Shown here: positions 27,260 to 36,388 of the stretch, in pieces
Position numbering within the stretch: the stretch's first letter is position 1
Layout of the letters: each line of letters starts with the position of its first letter
Assembly (NCBI GenBank): GCA_016713035.1
Contig: JADJPW010000002.1
Coordinates: 620,001 to 684,000 of the forward strand
Length of the DNA stretch: 64,000 nt
DNA from: Verrucomicrobiaceae bacterium
GTDB taxonomy: Bacteria > Verrucomicrobiota > Verrucomicrobiia > Verrucomicrobiales > Verrucomicrobiaceae
Direction of reading: 5' to 3'
Program-made: the position numbers and the translations under genes
Notes under the pieces: generated by a model
The model's input: the letters and a program-made list of their open reading frames with translations, nothing else
Database searches by the model: none
What the model was told of the DNA's origin: nothing

Positions 27260-30200
27260 ATGAAACGTACTGCTGCACTCCTGACCTCGCTGCTTTTGGT
27301 GGCCTTTACCGCCAGCGCCCAGGAGGCTAAGATCGTCTCCGTCGAAAACAAGGTGGAGGCTACGAAGGATACTGGAGTCTGGGCGGTAGCGAATGCGGAG
27401 CAGCGGCTGGCCATCCAGGACCGCATCCGCACGCTGCGCAAAAGCCGGGCGACGGTGCAGCTCACGGGTCTCTACAACATGCGCATGGAGCAGCTCACGA
27501 CGGTGGAGATTTCCCCCTCCCTGTTGGATGATAGCAAACCGCGCCTCGATCTCGGTGGCGGTGCCCTTTTCATCTTCAGCCGCGAGCAAAGCGGCGAGAT
27601 CGACATCAAAACTCCCGCCGCAAACGGCGCACTGCGCGGCACGCAGCTCTTTGTGAGCGTGGCGAATGGGAGGACGTTTTACCAAGTGCTCGAAGGTCGT
27701 GTCGAGGTCAGCAATCCTCAGGGCAGTGTGAGCATCAGTGCGGGTGAAGCTGCTGAAGCAGTGGTAGGCAGCGCTCCTCGACGCACCGCCGTCTTGGAGG
27801 CGAAGAACATCCTGCAATGGGCGCTTTATTATCCGGCGGTGATCGATCCGGGCAAGTTGGAGGAGGCGAATGGACAAGGGGATGCCTCAAAGGCTTCCAC
27901 GGCGTTGCAGGCCTACGCGGAAGGCGATTTGCTCGCGGCGCTGGAGTTGCCGAAAGGCGGCTCGAAGGCTCTGGAGGCGGCTGTTTTGCTCGCGGTGGGC
28001 CGTTTGGATGAGGTGAGGCCGATTTTGGCAAAAATGCCTCTTTCGAGCCCAAATCGCCGTGCGCTCGAAAAACTCGTGTCGGCCGTGAAACACGAAAAAA
28101 CGGCACTTTGGCCGCTGGAGTCGATTTCGACGGCTTCGGAGGCGATGGCGGAGAGTTATTACCGGCAGTCGCAGCATGATCTGGAAGGTGCCCGCGAGGC
28201 CGCGAGGCTCGCGGTGAGGTTTTCGCCACAAAATGGCTATGCGTGGACACGGCTGGGCGAGCTGGAGTTTTCGTTTGGTAGAGCGAAGCGAGCTTTGGAG
28301 GCGCTGGAGAATGGTTTGAAGCTCACACCGCGAAATGCCCAGGCGCATGCGCTGCATGGTTTCGTGCTGAGTGCTCGCAATCGCATCGCGGAGGCTCAGC
28401 AGGCGTTTCAAACAGCCACGCGGTTGGATGGAGCGCTCGGCAATGGCTGGCTGGGCCTCGGTTTGACGAAGATCAAGCAAGGCCACCTCGCCGAAGGTCG
28501 CGCCGACCTGCAAACCGCCGCGACGGTGGAGCCGCTGAAGTCGATCTATCACAGCTACCTCGGCAAGGCTTTCAGTGTGGAAAGTCGCCGCACCGACGCA
28601 GAGAAGGATTTGTCTTTGGCACAGCAGCTCGACGCGAATGACCCGACGCCATGGCTTTACAGCGCCATCGAGAAGCAGCAGCAGAACCGCAGCAACGAGG
28701 CCATCGGTGATTTGCAGAAGTCCATCGAGCTGAATGACAACCGCCGCGTGTATCGCAGCGAATTTTTGCTCGATCAGGACAAGTCCGTGCGCAGTGCGAA
28801 CCTCGCCGCGATCTACCGCAACAACGGCATGGACGCCGTGGCGCTGCGTGAGGCCGCCCGCGCCGTGGACAGTGATTTCACGAATGCTTCCGCGCACCTC
28901 TTCCTCGCGAACGCCTTCCACTCGCTGCGTGATCCACAGCGTATCGCGCTGCGCTATGAGACACCGTGGTTTAATGAGCTGCTGCTGGCGAATCTGCTCT
29001 CACCGGTGGGTGGTGGGCCGCTTTCACAGTACGTTTCGCAGCAGGAGTATTCGAAGCTGCTGGAGGCCGATGGCATCGGTGCGAGCCTCGCGGGCGAGTA
29101 TCGCGGCACGGGCGAGTGGCGCAGCTCGGCGTCCGTCTTTGGCACGCATGGAAACTGGAGCTGGGGCGTCGATTATTCACTGCGGGACACGCATGGCACA
29201 CGCATCAACAACGAGGCGAGCATCCAGGACCTCTACGCGCAGGTGAAGTGGCAGCCGACGAGCGATGACACGCTCTACTTCCTCGGCAAATGGTCGAAGC
29301 AGGAGAGCGGCGACACCTTTGAGACCTACAACAACACGCCGCTGGCTCCCGATGTGTTCTTTGATGAGAAACAGCAGCCCGGCCTGCTGCTCGCAGGCTG
29401 GAATCACCGCTGGGGACCGGGCTCGCACACGCTTTTCCTCGCCGGACGCCTCAGCGCCACGCAGCGCCTGCGTGACCCGCGTGCGAACCAGCTCCTCATC
29501 GAACGTGACTCGGCGGTTTTGAATCCCTCGGTGGTGAACACGGTCGGCTTCTTCAATGTGTTCTCCGATCCGGCCTTCACCTCCGTGCTCGGATTGGATG
29601 GCGAAACCTTGATCCACTCGCCTGAGCTGGTGGCGGCCATTCAGCCCTTCCTCAATTCCGGCGCGATACTCGGCGTGAATGCCACGCCGTTTGATTTTCA
29701 GACACGGCGCGAGTTTGAGATCTACACGGCGGAGATGATGCACATCCAGAAGATCAGGAAGCACCACATCCTGGCCGGGGTGCGCTATCAGGATGGCGAG
29801 TTCGAAACGCAGTCCCGCCTGAGCGTGATCCGGCCGACCTTTGCGGGCGGCTTCATGACTCCGGCCTTCGAGAGGACGGACGTGGTCGATTTCCAGCGCC
29901 TGAGCCTTTACGCCTATGATTACTGGCAGCCGAGGCCCTGGCTCACGCTCATCGGCGGCGTCTCATGGGACCGCATCGACCACCCGCTGAACTTCCGCAA
30001 TCCACCCACGAGCGGTGCGCAGACACAAAACGAACGTGTCTCGGCCAAGGCAGGTTTCATCTTGAATCCCTCGCGCTGGGTGCAGGTGCGCGGTGCCTTC
30101 ACGCAGGGGATCGGCGGTGTGACGTATGATGAAAGCGTGCGGCTGGAGCCGGTGCAGATCGCGGGCTTCAATCAAAGCTACCGCACCGTGCTCTCGGAGA

Positions 30201-30871
30201 GCCTTGCGGGCTCGGTGGAGACGCCGCGCTTTCAAAACATCGGCCTCAGCATCGAGGGCAGCCTGCCCACGAAGACCTGGTGGGGCATCACGGGCAACAT
30301 CATCGAGCAGGAGGTCGATCGCACCGTGGGTGCCTTCACCGGCTTCTCGCCCGGCGTGTTTCCCATCGAGCCCGCCTACTTTGCCAGCAGCACGCGGCAG
30401 AGCCTGTCGTATCGCGAGGAGTCGCTGCAATTCACGCTGAACCAGCTCGTCGGCAGACGCTGGGCGCTCGGCGGGCTGTATCGCGTGACGCAATCGGAGC
30501 TGCGCACGACACTGCACGACCTCGTGGCCTTCGGCTCACCCAACGGCGTGCTGCACGACCGCGCCACGCTGCATGAGCTGGGTCTCTCCGCGAACTACAA
30601 CTCCCCACGCGGCTTCTTCGCCCGCGTGGAAGCGAATTTATTCGCTCAAAGCCTGCGCGATGATCCAAACTCCGGCCTCGCCCCGCGCGGCGGCGACCGC
30701 TTCTGGCAGTTCAACGCCTTCGCCGGCTACCGCTTCCACCGAAACCTCTGCGAGCTCAGCGCCGGCGTGCTGAACCTCACGGGACAAAACTACCAGCTCA
30801 GCCCCTTGAACCCGTGGTCGGACATTGCCCGCGAAAGGACGTTTGTGCTGAGGTTTAGGCTGAGTTTTTAG
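27260..30871 (+). CDS. FecR-domain / TPR / TonB-receptor-type outer-membrane barrel fusion
   Basis: 1,203 residues with a signal peptide ending A-S-A-Q near residue 21. A FecR-type domain (~30-170) shows I-D-I-K-T-P-A-A-N-G-A-L-R-G-T-Q and V-L-E-G-R-V-E-V. A helical TPR array (~200-600) includes G-Y-A-W-T-R-L-G-E-L-E-F. From ~650 to the end lies a beta-barrel with alternating aromatic strands, ending in F-V-L-R-F-R-L-S-F, the terminal Phe used for outer-membrane insertion. No TonB plug or clear TonB box is visible. In Fec-type signalling FecR, the receptor and the ECF factor are separate proteins, so their fusion here is unusual. The promoter matches that of the ECF gene at 58730, suggesting a sensor or export channel of the same regulon. 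Confidence 0.78.
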   Translation: MKRTAALLTSLLLVAFTASAQEAKIVSVENKVEATKDTGVWAVANAEQRLAIQDRIRTLRKSRATVQLTGLYNMRMEQLTTVEISPSLLDDSKPRLDLGGGALFIFSREQSGEIDIKTPAANGALRGTQLFVSVANGRTFYQVLEGRVEVSNPQGSVSISAGEAAEAVVGSAPRRTAVLEAKNILQWALYYPAVIDPGKLEEANGQGDASKASTALQAYAEGDLLAALELPKGGSKALEAAVLLAVGRLDEVRPILAKMPLSSPNRRALEKLVSAVKHEKTALWPLESISTASEAMAESYYRQSQHDLEGAREAARLAVRFSPQNGYAWTRLGELEFSFGRAKRALEALENGLKLTPRNAQAHALHGFVLSARNRIAEAQQAFQTATRLDGALGNGWLGLGLTKIKQGHLAEGRADLQTAATVEPLKSIYHSYLGKAFSVESRRTDAEKDLSLAQQLDANDPTPWLYSAIEKQQQNRSNEAIGDLQKSIELNDNRRVYRSEFLLDQDKSVRSANLAAIYRNNGMDAVALREAARAVDSDFTNASAHLFLANAFHSLRDPQRIALRYETPWFNELLLANLLSPVGGGPLSQYVSQQEYSKLLEADGIGASLAGEYRGTGEWRSSASVFGTHGNWSWGVDYSLRDTHGTRINNEASIQDLYAQVKWQPTSDDTLYFLGKWSKQESGDTFETYNNTPLAPDVFFDEKQQPGLLLAGWNHRWGPGSHTLFLAGRLSATQRLRDPRANQLLIERDSAVLNPSVVNTVGFFNVFSDPAFTSVLGLDGETLIHSPELVAAIQPFLNSGAILGVNATPFDFQTRREFEIYTAEMMHIQKIRKHHILAGVRYQDGEFETQSRLSVIRPTFAGGFMTPAFERTDVVDFQRLSLYAYDYWQPRPWLTLIGGVSWDRIDHPLNFRNPPTSGAQTQNERVSAKAGFILNPSRWVQVRGAFTQGIGGVTYDESVRLEPVQIAGFNQSYRTVLSESLAGSVETPRFQNIGLSIEGSLPTKTWWGITGNIIEQEVDRTVGAFTGFSPGVFPIEPAYFASSTRQSLSYREESLQFTLNQLVGRRWALGGLYRVTQSELRTTLHDLVAFGSPNGVLHDRATLHELGLSANYNSPRGFFARVEANLFAQSLRDDPNSGLAPRGGDRFWQFNAFAGYRFHRNLCELSAGVLNLTGQNYQLSPLNPWSDIARERTFVLRFRLSF

Positions 30872-30941
30872 AAGCAGCGAAGAGCGTCGAGTCAGAAAAT
30901 TGCCACGCACAATGCTCTCTTCCCTTTTTTTGCGGCGGAGT

Positions 30942-30969
30942 GTAACATGAGCGAATTTACTGGGTATCC
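30942..30969 (+). promoter_or_regulatory. Shared regulon promoter 2 (GloVer-protease gene)
   Basis: GTAACAT (30942-30948), 13 nt, GGGTATCC (30962-30969); ATG follows at 30996. The block and four flanking bases resemble promoter 5 closely (TGTAACAT in both). Confidence 0.7.
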
Positions 30970-30995
30970 CACCCTAGGAAGCTCTTTTCACCTTT

Positions 30996-32867
30996 ATGTC
31001 CTGCCTGTTTTTCCACCCACGCCTGCACGCCTTCGCCTTGATGCTGGCCGCCCTGTGCGCCTGCACCCCAGCCAGCATGGCGCAGGTTTATGAAAAAGTC
31101 TTCAGCTTCTCCGATGCGCGGGCTGAGGAGTCGGCTAATACCCCATATTCGGGAGCATCTCCGAATAGCGTGGTGCAGGGCAGTGATGGGGATTTTTATG
31201 GCACCACCTATGAAGGTGGGGCGTCAAACTTTGGCACGGCTTTCAAAATGACGCGCACAGGAGTCTTCACGACTCTGATCCAGTTCACGGGCAACGTGGG
31301 GCCTAGTAAAGGAAGTCGGCCAAGTGGCGGGCTTCTACAGGGCAGCGATGGGAATTTCTATGGCACGACTCAGAACGGCGGCGCATCGGGCATGGGCACG
31401 GTATTCAAGATGACAGCATCTGGTGTGCTCACAACGCTGGTGGAGTTTACGGGCAATGGATCGATCAATAAAGGGAGAAGTCCTTTTGCTGGCCTGTTAC
31501 AGGATAGTTTAGGAAATTTTTATGGCACAACCTATGGTGGGGGAGCTTTCGACAGAGGTACTGTATTCAAGATGACGCAAAACGGCCTACTGTCGACACT
31601 GGTGGAATTCACAGGCAACGGGACAAACAACAAAGGTAGCACCCCTCAGTCTGCCCTGGTTCAGGGCAGCGACGGGAATTTTTACGGCACTACTGAAGGC
31701 GGCTCGTCTAATCTCGGGACAGTCTTCAGGATAACGCCTGGCGGGGTCTTGACGACGCTGGTGGAGTTCACCGGTGCCGGGACAAACAATCGGGGAAGTC
31801 ACCCTCAGGATGCCTTGGTTTTGGGCAGCGATGGGAATTTTTACGGAACTACCCAAACCGGTGGAATTGGTTTCGTAGCAGGTATCAGTTACTCAGGTTA
31901 CGGCACGGTATTCAAGATGACGCCAGCCGGGGTGCTGACGACGCTAGTGGAGTTGACGGACAGCGGGGCTACAAACAAGGGGCGTGCTCCTTCTTCTTCC
32001 TTGATGCAGGCTAGCGATGGGAATTTCTATGGCACGACTAGCCATGGTGGTTCAGGCTTCGGAACGATCTTCAAAATGACGCCAGCTGGCATGCTGACAA
32101 CACTCGTGGCATTCGGGGGGACGAACAAAGGAGTATATCCTCGTGCTCATCCTTTTCTGGTGCAGGGCAGTGATGGGAATTTCTATGGCACTACGCATAG
32201 TGGTGGTAGGACCGATCTAAACGGCGGCAATGGCTTCGGCACCGTATTCAGTATGACGCCAGCAGGGGTTCTGAAGACGCTGGTAGCGTTTGCTGGCGGA
32301 AGTCCCAACAAAGGGAGCAAACCGTTCGCTGGCCTCGCTCAGAACACCGACGGGAATTTCTTTGGAACGACCTTCGAGGGGGGCGCGACACGTGCCGGTA
32401 CGGTGTTTAAGATGACGCCAGGCGGCGAGCTAACGACGCTGGTGGCCAGCGGGAGCAATTCTCTTGGTGTCTTGGCGCGTGGCATCGACGGTAGCTTTTA
32501 CGGCACGACTCTCCTCGGCGGAAATGGATATGGTTCAGTCTTCAAAATGACACCCGCAGGAGGGCTGACGACGCTGGTGGGGTTTCAGATGCCTGGCAGC
32601 TCTATGGGCTGGTCTCCTCGCGCCGGAGTGGTGCAAGGCAGTGATGGAAATTTCTATGGTACAACCTCTCGGGGAGGGGGGGACGATTTCGGTACGGTTT
32701 TCAAGATGACTCCTTCGGGGGGCTTACTACGCTGGTGGAGTTCACAGGAAACGGGACGACAAACAAGGGTAAGTACCCATATGCTGGTTTGGTACAGGGC
32801 AACGATGGCAACTTCTATGGCACGACTTCCGACGGCGGAAATGGCAATGGCACGGTTTTTAAGATGA
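30996..32867 (+). CDS. Giant propeller-protease A, 5' part (GloVer repeats) up to frameshift
   Basis: The first part of one gene that continues at 32735-36175. A signal peptide (about 1-30, ending S-M-A-Q) is followed by about ten GloVer units, each with S-D-G-N-F-Y-G-T-T and G-T-V-F-K-M-T-P-x-G-x-L-T-T-L-V. These repeats are thought to form beta-propeller blades. The frame is lost at a G6 run (32717-32722): the protein reads T-P-S-G-G-L-L-R-W-W, whereas a seventh G would give T-P-S-G-G-L-T-T-L-V and join the next entry. The last ~45 residues of this frame are therefore artefactual. The shift is a sequence error, a mutation or slippage-based switching. Confidence 0.75.
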   Translation: MSCLFFHPRLHAFALMLAALCACTPASMAQVYEKVFSFSDARAEESANTPYSGASPNSVVQGSDGDFYGTTYEGGASNFGTAFKMTRTGVFTTLIQFTGNVGPSKGSRPSGGLLQGSDGNFYGTTQNGGASGMGTVFKMTASGVLTTLVEFTGNGSINKGRSPFAGLLQDSLGNFYGTTYGGGAFDRGTVFKMTQNGLLSTLVEFTGNGTNNKGSTPQSALVQGSDGNFYGTTEGGSSNLGTVFRITPGGVLTTLVEFTGAGTNNRGSHPQDALVLGSDGNFYGTTQTGGIGFVAGISYSGYGTVFKMTPAGVLTTLVELTDSGATNKGRAPSSSLMQASDGNFYGTTSHGGSGFGTIFKMTPAGMLTTLVAFGGTNKGVYPRAHPFLVQGSDGNFYGTTHSGGRTDLNGGNGFGTVFSMTPAGVLKTLVAFAGGSPNKGSKPFAGLAQNTDGNFFGTTFEGGATRAGTVFKMTPGGELTTLVASGSNSLGVLARGIDGSFYGTTLLGGNGYGSVFKMTPAGGLTTLVGFQMPGSSMGWSPRAGVVQGSDGNFYGTTSRGGGDDFGTVFKMTPSGGLLRWWSSQETGRQTRVSTHMLVWYRATMATSMARLPTAEMAMARFLR

Positions 32868-35800
32868 CTCCTGCCGGGGTGCTGACGACGCTGGTGGAGT
32901 TCACGGGAAATGGGGCGGGGAGCAGTCCTCAGTCTTCCTTGGTGCAGGGCAGCGATGGCAACTTCTATGGCACGACTCATTACACGAACTATTTAAACGG
33001 CAATGGCACGTTATTCAGAATGACGCCTGCTGGGGCGCTTACTACTCTTATCCAGTTCACGGGTAATGGAGCGACGAACAAGGGGAAGTATCCGGACGGC
33101 GGTTTGATGCAGGACAGCGACGGCACCTTCTACGGTACGACCTATAATGGCGGTGCATCTGACTTCGGCACTGTTTTCAAGATGACCGCAGCCGGTGTGC
33201 TTACAACGCTGGTCGAGTTTGCCGCTTCCGAAGAGGGGCATCCAAACGCGGCGCTGCTTCGCGGTCTCGACGGCAATCTTTACGGCACCACGAGCGGCCC
33301 GGATGGAAGCATCTATCGGCTGATCCTTCCAGGAGCACCCCTGGTCTCCATTTCGAATGTCCCACCCGAAGGGAGCACAAGTGCAGTCGTGGAGGCGAAG
33401 ATCAACGCACGTGGGGCAGCGACCATTATTTCGCTCGAATACGGAACCGACGGCGTGACATTCTCCAGCCCGATGACCGTCGCGAGCAATTTGACCGGGT
33501 TTCAATCCAAGCTGGTCGGTTCTACTTTGGTGAGTCTCACACCAGGCAGACTCTACTACTACCGCTTCCGCGCAGTGAGCAGCGCGGGGACGACAGTCAG
33601 TCCGGTGGCGAGCTTTTTCACGCTGGTGGGTCCGACTGTGACCACCACGTCAGCAAGCGCATTGGCACCGACAAGTGCACGCTTCAATGGCACGGTGAAC
33701 GCGGGGAACTATGACAGTACGGTGATCTTCGAGTGGGGCACGGATGGAAATCTCTTTCCGAATCAAGTCCCTTCTGAGCCGGGAACAGTAACAGGAAGCA
33801 CGGCAGTTCCAGTGAGCGTGCCAGTTGCAGGTCTGGTCAAAGGCACAACTTACTACTATCGCATCATCGCTACCAATGCTGCAGGCACTGTCGTCAGCGG
33901 CACTCAAAGCTTTCGCACTTTGACGGAGCCGACGGCGGTGATCGGCGGGAACTTCGCGCTGACGACGACAAGCGTTCGGGTGGAGGGCAGCGTGAACGCG
34001 CAGGGCAGCGACAGCAGCGTGGTCTTTGAGTATGGCACGGATGGTGTGAGCTTCCCCAACAGCGTGGCGGCCACTCCGGGCACGGTAACAGGGCAGAGCA
34101 GCTCGCCGGTGTCAGCAGTGCTCACGACGCTCTCACAGGGAGCGACGTATCACTACCGCATCCGGGCGACGAGTGCGGGCGGTGTGGGCACAAGCAGCAG
34201 TGCTTCTTTTTCCATGAACGTGCTCTCCGGCTTTGCGCAGGTGTTCCCAAATGCGCCATCGGAGTCGGAAGGCTTCCTTACGGTGAATCTGAATCCAGGC
34301 GGGATTCTGCACGGTTGGCGTTTTGTGGGTGAACAGCAATGGAGAGCCTCCGGCGTGCCAGTGGGTGGATTGACCACCGGGGATCGGGCTGTGGAGTTCA
34401 GGCCTGTGCCGGGTTATATCCATCCTCCGACAGAGCCACTGGTGAGCATTACCAGCGGTGGTGCGGCAAGGATACTGGAACGGGATTATTTTGAAACGGC
34501 CACGACAGGCAGCGGCGGACTCAGCGTGATCTTGAAACCCGATAGCATCACCACCGGCACAGGCCGTGCGCAGTGGCGGCTGCTGGGCGAAAGCGATGCA
34601 CAGTGGCGTGACAGTGGAGCCACTCTGAGCGGCCTGATCCCCGGCAACTACCTTATCGAGTGCAAAGGCGTCAATGAACGGAGCACTCCGACCAACACCA
34701 ACGTCACCCTCAGCGACGGCCAGACCGCTTCGCCAACCATCACCTACTTCCTGGCAAGCACTGCCACAGGTTCGCTACCCAGTGTGCTTGCCTATGAAAC
34801 GGTGAGCACAGACACCACCAAGCCCTATGCCTATGTTGGCCAGATACGCAGTAACGTGGGACTAAGCAGTGGATTCGCCGTCAAGGAGCGTGTCGTGGCT
34901 ACCGCCGCGCATGTCGTGTGGGATGATGGCACGCTCACCGCCGCGCAGGGGCTGCAATGGTTGTTTCAGCGGCATCGTGGCACCTATGAGCCGGAGCCAG
35001 TCATCCCACGGGGCTTTTACATCGTCACAGGCTACGACGCACAGCGCAGGCTCGAAGCCACGCCCGGCAGCTTCTCCCCGCAGGCACGCAATCTCGATGT
35101 CGCGGCCATGTATTTCCTCACCGAAGCCGCACGCACTGGCTACAGCGGCTTTCTGGCCAGTGACCTCAATGCCAATGAGTTTCTGCTCTCCAATGCCAAC
35201 AAAATGCTCGTCGGTTACCCCATCGACGGAGTCGCCAGTGGCAGTCAGGGACGCATGCATGCCACCACGCCGGGCAACATCCTTTTCAATGCCGTGGGTA
35301 GCACAGCGGACATCAACCGCGTCTTCCTCACCACCGGCATACGCAGCACGGGCGGAGCCAGCGGTGGGCCGCTCTGTGTGCAATTTGAAGGCGGGAATTA
35401 CTATCCAGCCGCCATCTACCTCGGCGGCACTGAACAAACCATCGTGCGCGCCATCGACAGCACGGTGATCGACCTCTTCACCCGCGCAGGACTCAGTAGT
35501 ATCGACGACCTACCCCACACCAGTGGAGGCATCACGCATAGCAGTGTCAGCAATATCAGCAGCACATCGTCAGGCTCGATTCGAGTGCTCATCGAGCCTG
35601 TAGCCGCTCGCACAGGCGGAGCAGGCTGGCGGCTGGCTCCTGAGACGAGTTACCGTATCAGCGGAGCACAGCGCAGCAACCTCAGCCCTGGTAACTACAT
35701 CCTGCAAATGCTCCCCGTCGCCGGGTTTGACACTCCAGCAACGCAAACCGTCGCTCTCACGGCAGGTCAGCTTAACACCTTTACCTACACTTACGCGGCT

Positions 35801-36175
35801 CCTTTGACCCCGCTAGAAACCTGGCGTCAGACCCACTTCGGCAGTACAGCGAACAGCGGCAATGGCGCGGACACCTTCGACTTCGATGGCGATGGCTTCA
35901 CCAATGCCCAGGAATACGCCGCAGGCACGAACCCGACGCTCAGCGGCGACTTTTTCAAAGTCACCGACAGCCAGCGCAGCGGCGGTAACTTCAGCGTGAG
36001 CACCTCGGGCAAGGCAGGTCGCACCTACACGCTCCAACGCAGCACAAACCTGACGTTCTGGATAGCCGTGGGCAGCCCGCAGGGGCCGCTCGCCAGTGAT
36101 GGGGCAGTGACTTTGCAAGATGCGGCGATGCCGAATGACGCGGCTTTTTACCGGATTGAGGTCACGGGGCCGTGA
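32735..36175 (+). CDS. Giant propeller-protease A, 3' part with trypsin-like domain
   Basis: Continues the preceding gene after the frameshift; restored length is about 1,720 residues. It has about five more GloVer units, three Fn3-like repeats (Y-G-T-D-G-V-x-F and Y-Y-Y-R-F/I), two PEGA-type repeats (G-W-R-F-V-G-E-Q and Q-W-R-L-L-G-E) and a trypsin-like domain. The catalytic triad is visible as T-A-A-H (His codon near 34910), N-L-D-V-A (Asp near 35096) and G-A-S-G-G-P-L (Ser near 35363). A further PEGA unit and the C-terminal module (W-R-Q-T-H-F-G, D-F-D-G-D-G, ending I-E-V-T-G-P) follow. Domain order matches the paralogues ending at 52609 and 58660. The substrate is unknown. Confidence 0.78.
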   Translation: MEFTGNGTTNKGKYPYAGLVQGNDGNFYGTTSDGGNGNGTVFKMTPAGVLTTLVEFTGNGAGSSPQSSLVQGSDGNFYGTTHYTNYLNGNGTLFRMTPAGALTTLIQFTGNGATNKGKYPDGGLMQDSDGTFYGTTYNGGASDFGTVFKMTAAGVLTTLVEFAASEEGHPNAALLRGLDGNLYGTTSGPDGSIYRLILPGAPLVSISNVPPEGSTSAVVEAKINARGAATIISLEYGTDGVTFSSPMTVASNLTGFQSKLVGSTLVSLTPGRLYYYRFRAVSSAGTTVSPVASFFTLVGPTVTTTSASALAPTSARFNGTVNAGNYDSTVIFEWGTDGNLFPNQVPSEPGTVTGSTAVPVSVPVAGLVKGTTYYYRIIATNAAGTVVSGTQSFRTLTEPTAVIGGNFALTTTSVRVEGSVNAQGSDSSVVFEYGTDGVSFPNSVAATPGTVTGQSSSPVSAVLTTLSQGATYHYRIRATSAGGVGTSSSASFSMNVLSGFAQVFPNAPSESEGFLTVNLNPGGILHGWRFVGEQQWRASGVPVGGLTTGDRAVEFRPVPGYIHPPTEPLVSITSGGAARILERDYFETATTGSGGLSVILKPDSITTGTGRAQWRLLGESDAQWRDSGATLSGLIPGNYLIECKGVNERSTPTNTNVTLSDGQTASPTITYFLASTATGSLPSVLAYETVSTDTTKPYAYVGQIRSNVGLSSGFAVKERVVATAAHVVWDDGTLTAAQGLQWLFQRHRGTYEPEPVIPRGFYIVTGYDAQRRLEATPGSFSPQARNLDVAAMYFLTEAARTGYSGFLASDLNANEFLLSNANKMLVGYPIDGVASGSQGRMHATTPGNILFNAVGSTADINRVFLTTGIRSTGGASGGPLCVQFEGGNYYPAAIYLGGTEQTIVRAIDSTVIDLFTRAGLSSIDDLPHTSGGITHSSVSNISSTSSGSIRVLIEPVAARTGGAGWRLAPETSYRISGAQRSNLSPGNYILQMLPVAGFDTPATQTVALTAGQLNTFTYTYAAPLTPLETWRQTHFGSTANSGNGADTFDFDGDGFTNAQEYAAGTNPTLSGDFFKVTDSQRSGGNFSVSTSGKAGRTYTLQRSTNLTFWIAVGSPQGPLASDGAVTLQDAAMPNDAAFYRIEVTGP

Positions 36176-36204
36176 TTCGTTGGTTTGAGGACTGGCGAAG
36201 CTCC

Positions 36205-36272
36205 CTCTGCGGAACTCTGCGTTCTCTGCGGTTGTTTCGGAGTCACCGCAGAGGTCACTGAGATCCGCAGAG
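36205..36272. repeat. Nested inverted repeats of CTCTGCGG
   Basis: CTCTGCGG units at 36205-36212 and 36224-36231, with a partial one at 36216-36222, face CCGCAGAG at 36246-36253 and 36265-36272. They can form two nested stems. They lie between the protease A stop and the kinase promoter and could act as a bidirectional or rho-independent stop without a T-run. Confidence 0.55.
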
Positions 36273-36296
36273 ATGATGAAATGCCTTTCGAGCGGA

Positions 36297-36324
36297 GTTA
36301 CGATTGGATTTGCCGCGGGTAATC
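36297..36324 (+). promoter_or_regulatory. Shared regulon promoter 3 (kinase gene)
   Basis: GTTACGA (36297-36303), 13 nt, GGGTAATC (36317-36324); ATG at 36389. The downstream block differs from the others at the sixth base (A for T). Confidence 0.6.
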
Positions 36325-36388
36325 AGGGAGAGAACCACCTGCGCTTTCCGTTGAATCCGCACTTCGAAACCGATTGAGCCAAACCACC

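Noticed and set aside
27887..28921. 344-codon minus-strand frame opposite the TPR region
   Set aside because: No recognisable domain, and the plus-strand protein is continuous over 3.6 kb.
31150..33300. Regular short repeats suggesting a CRISPR array
   Set aside because: The repeats are in-frame, diverged GloVer units of about 40-50 codons, not identical repeats with unique spacers.
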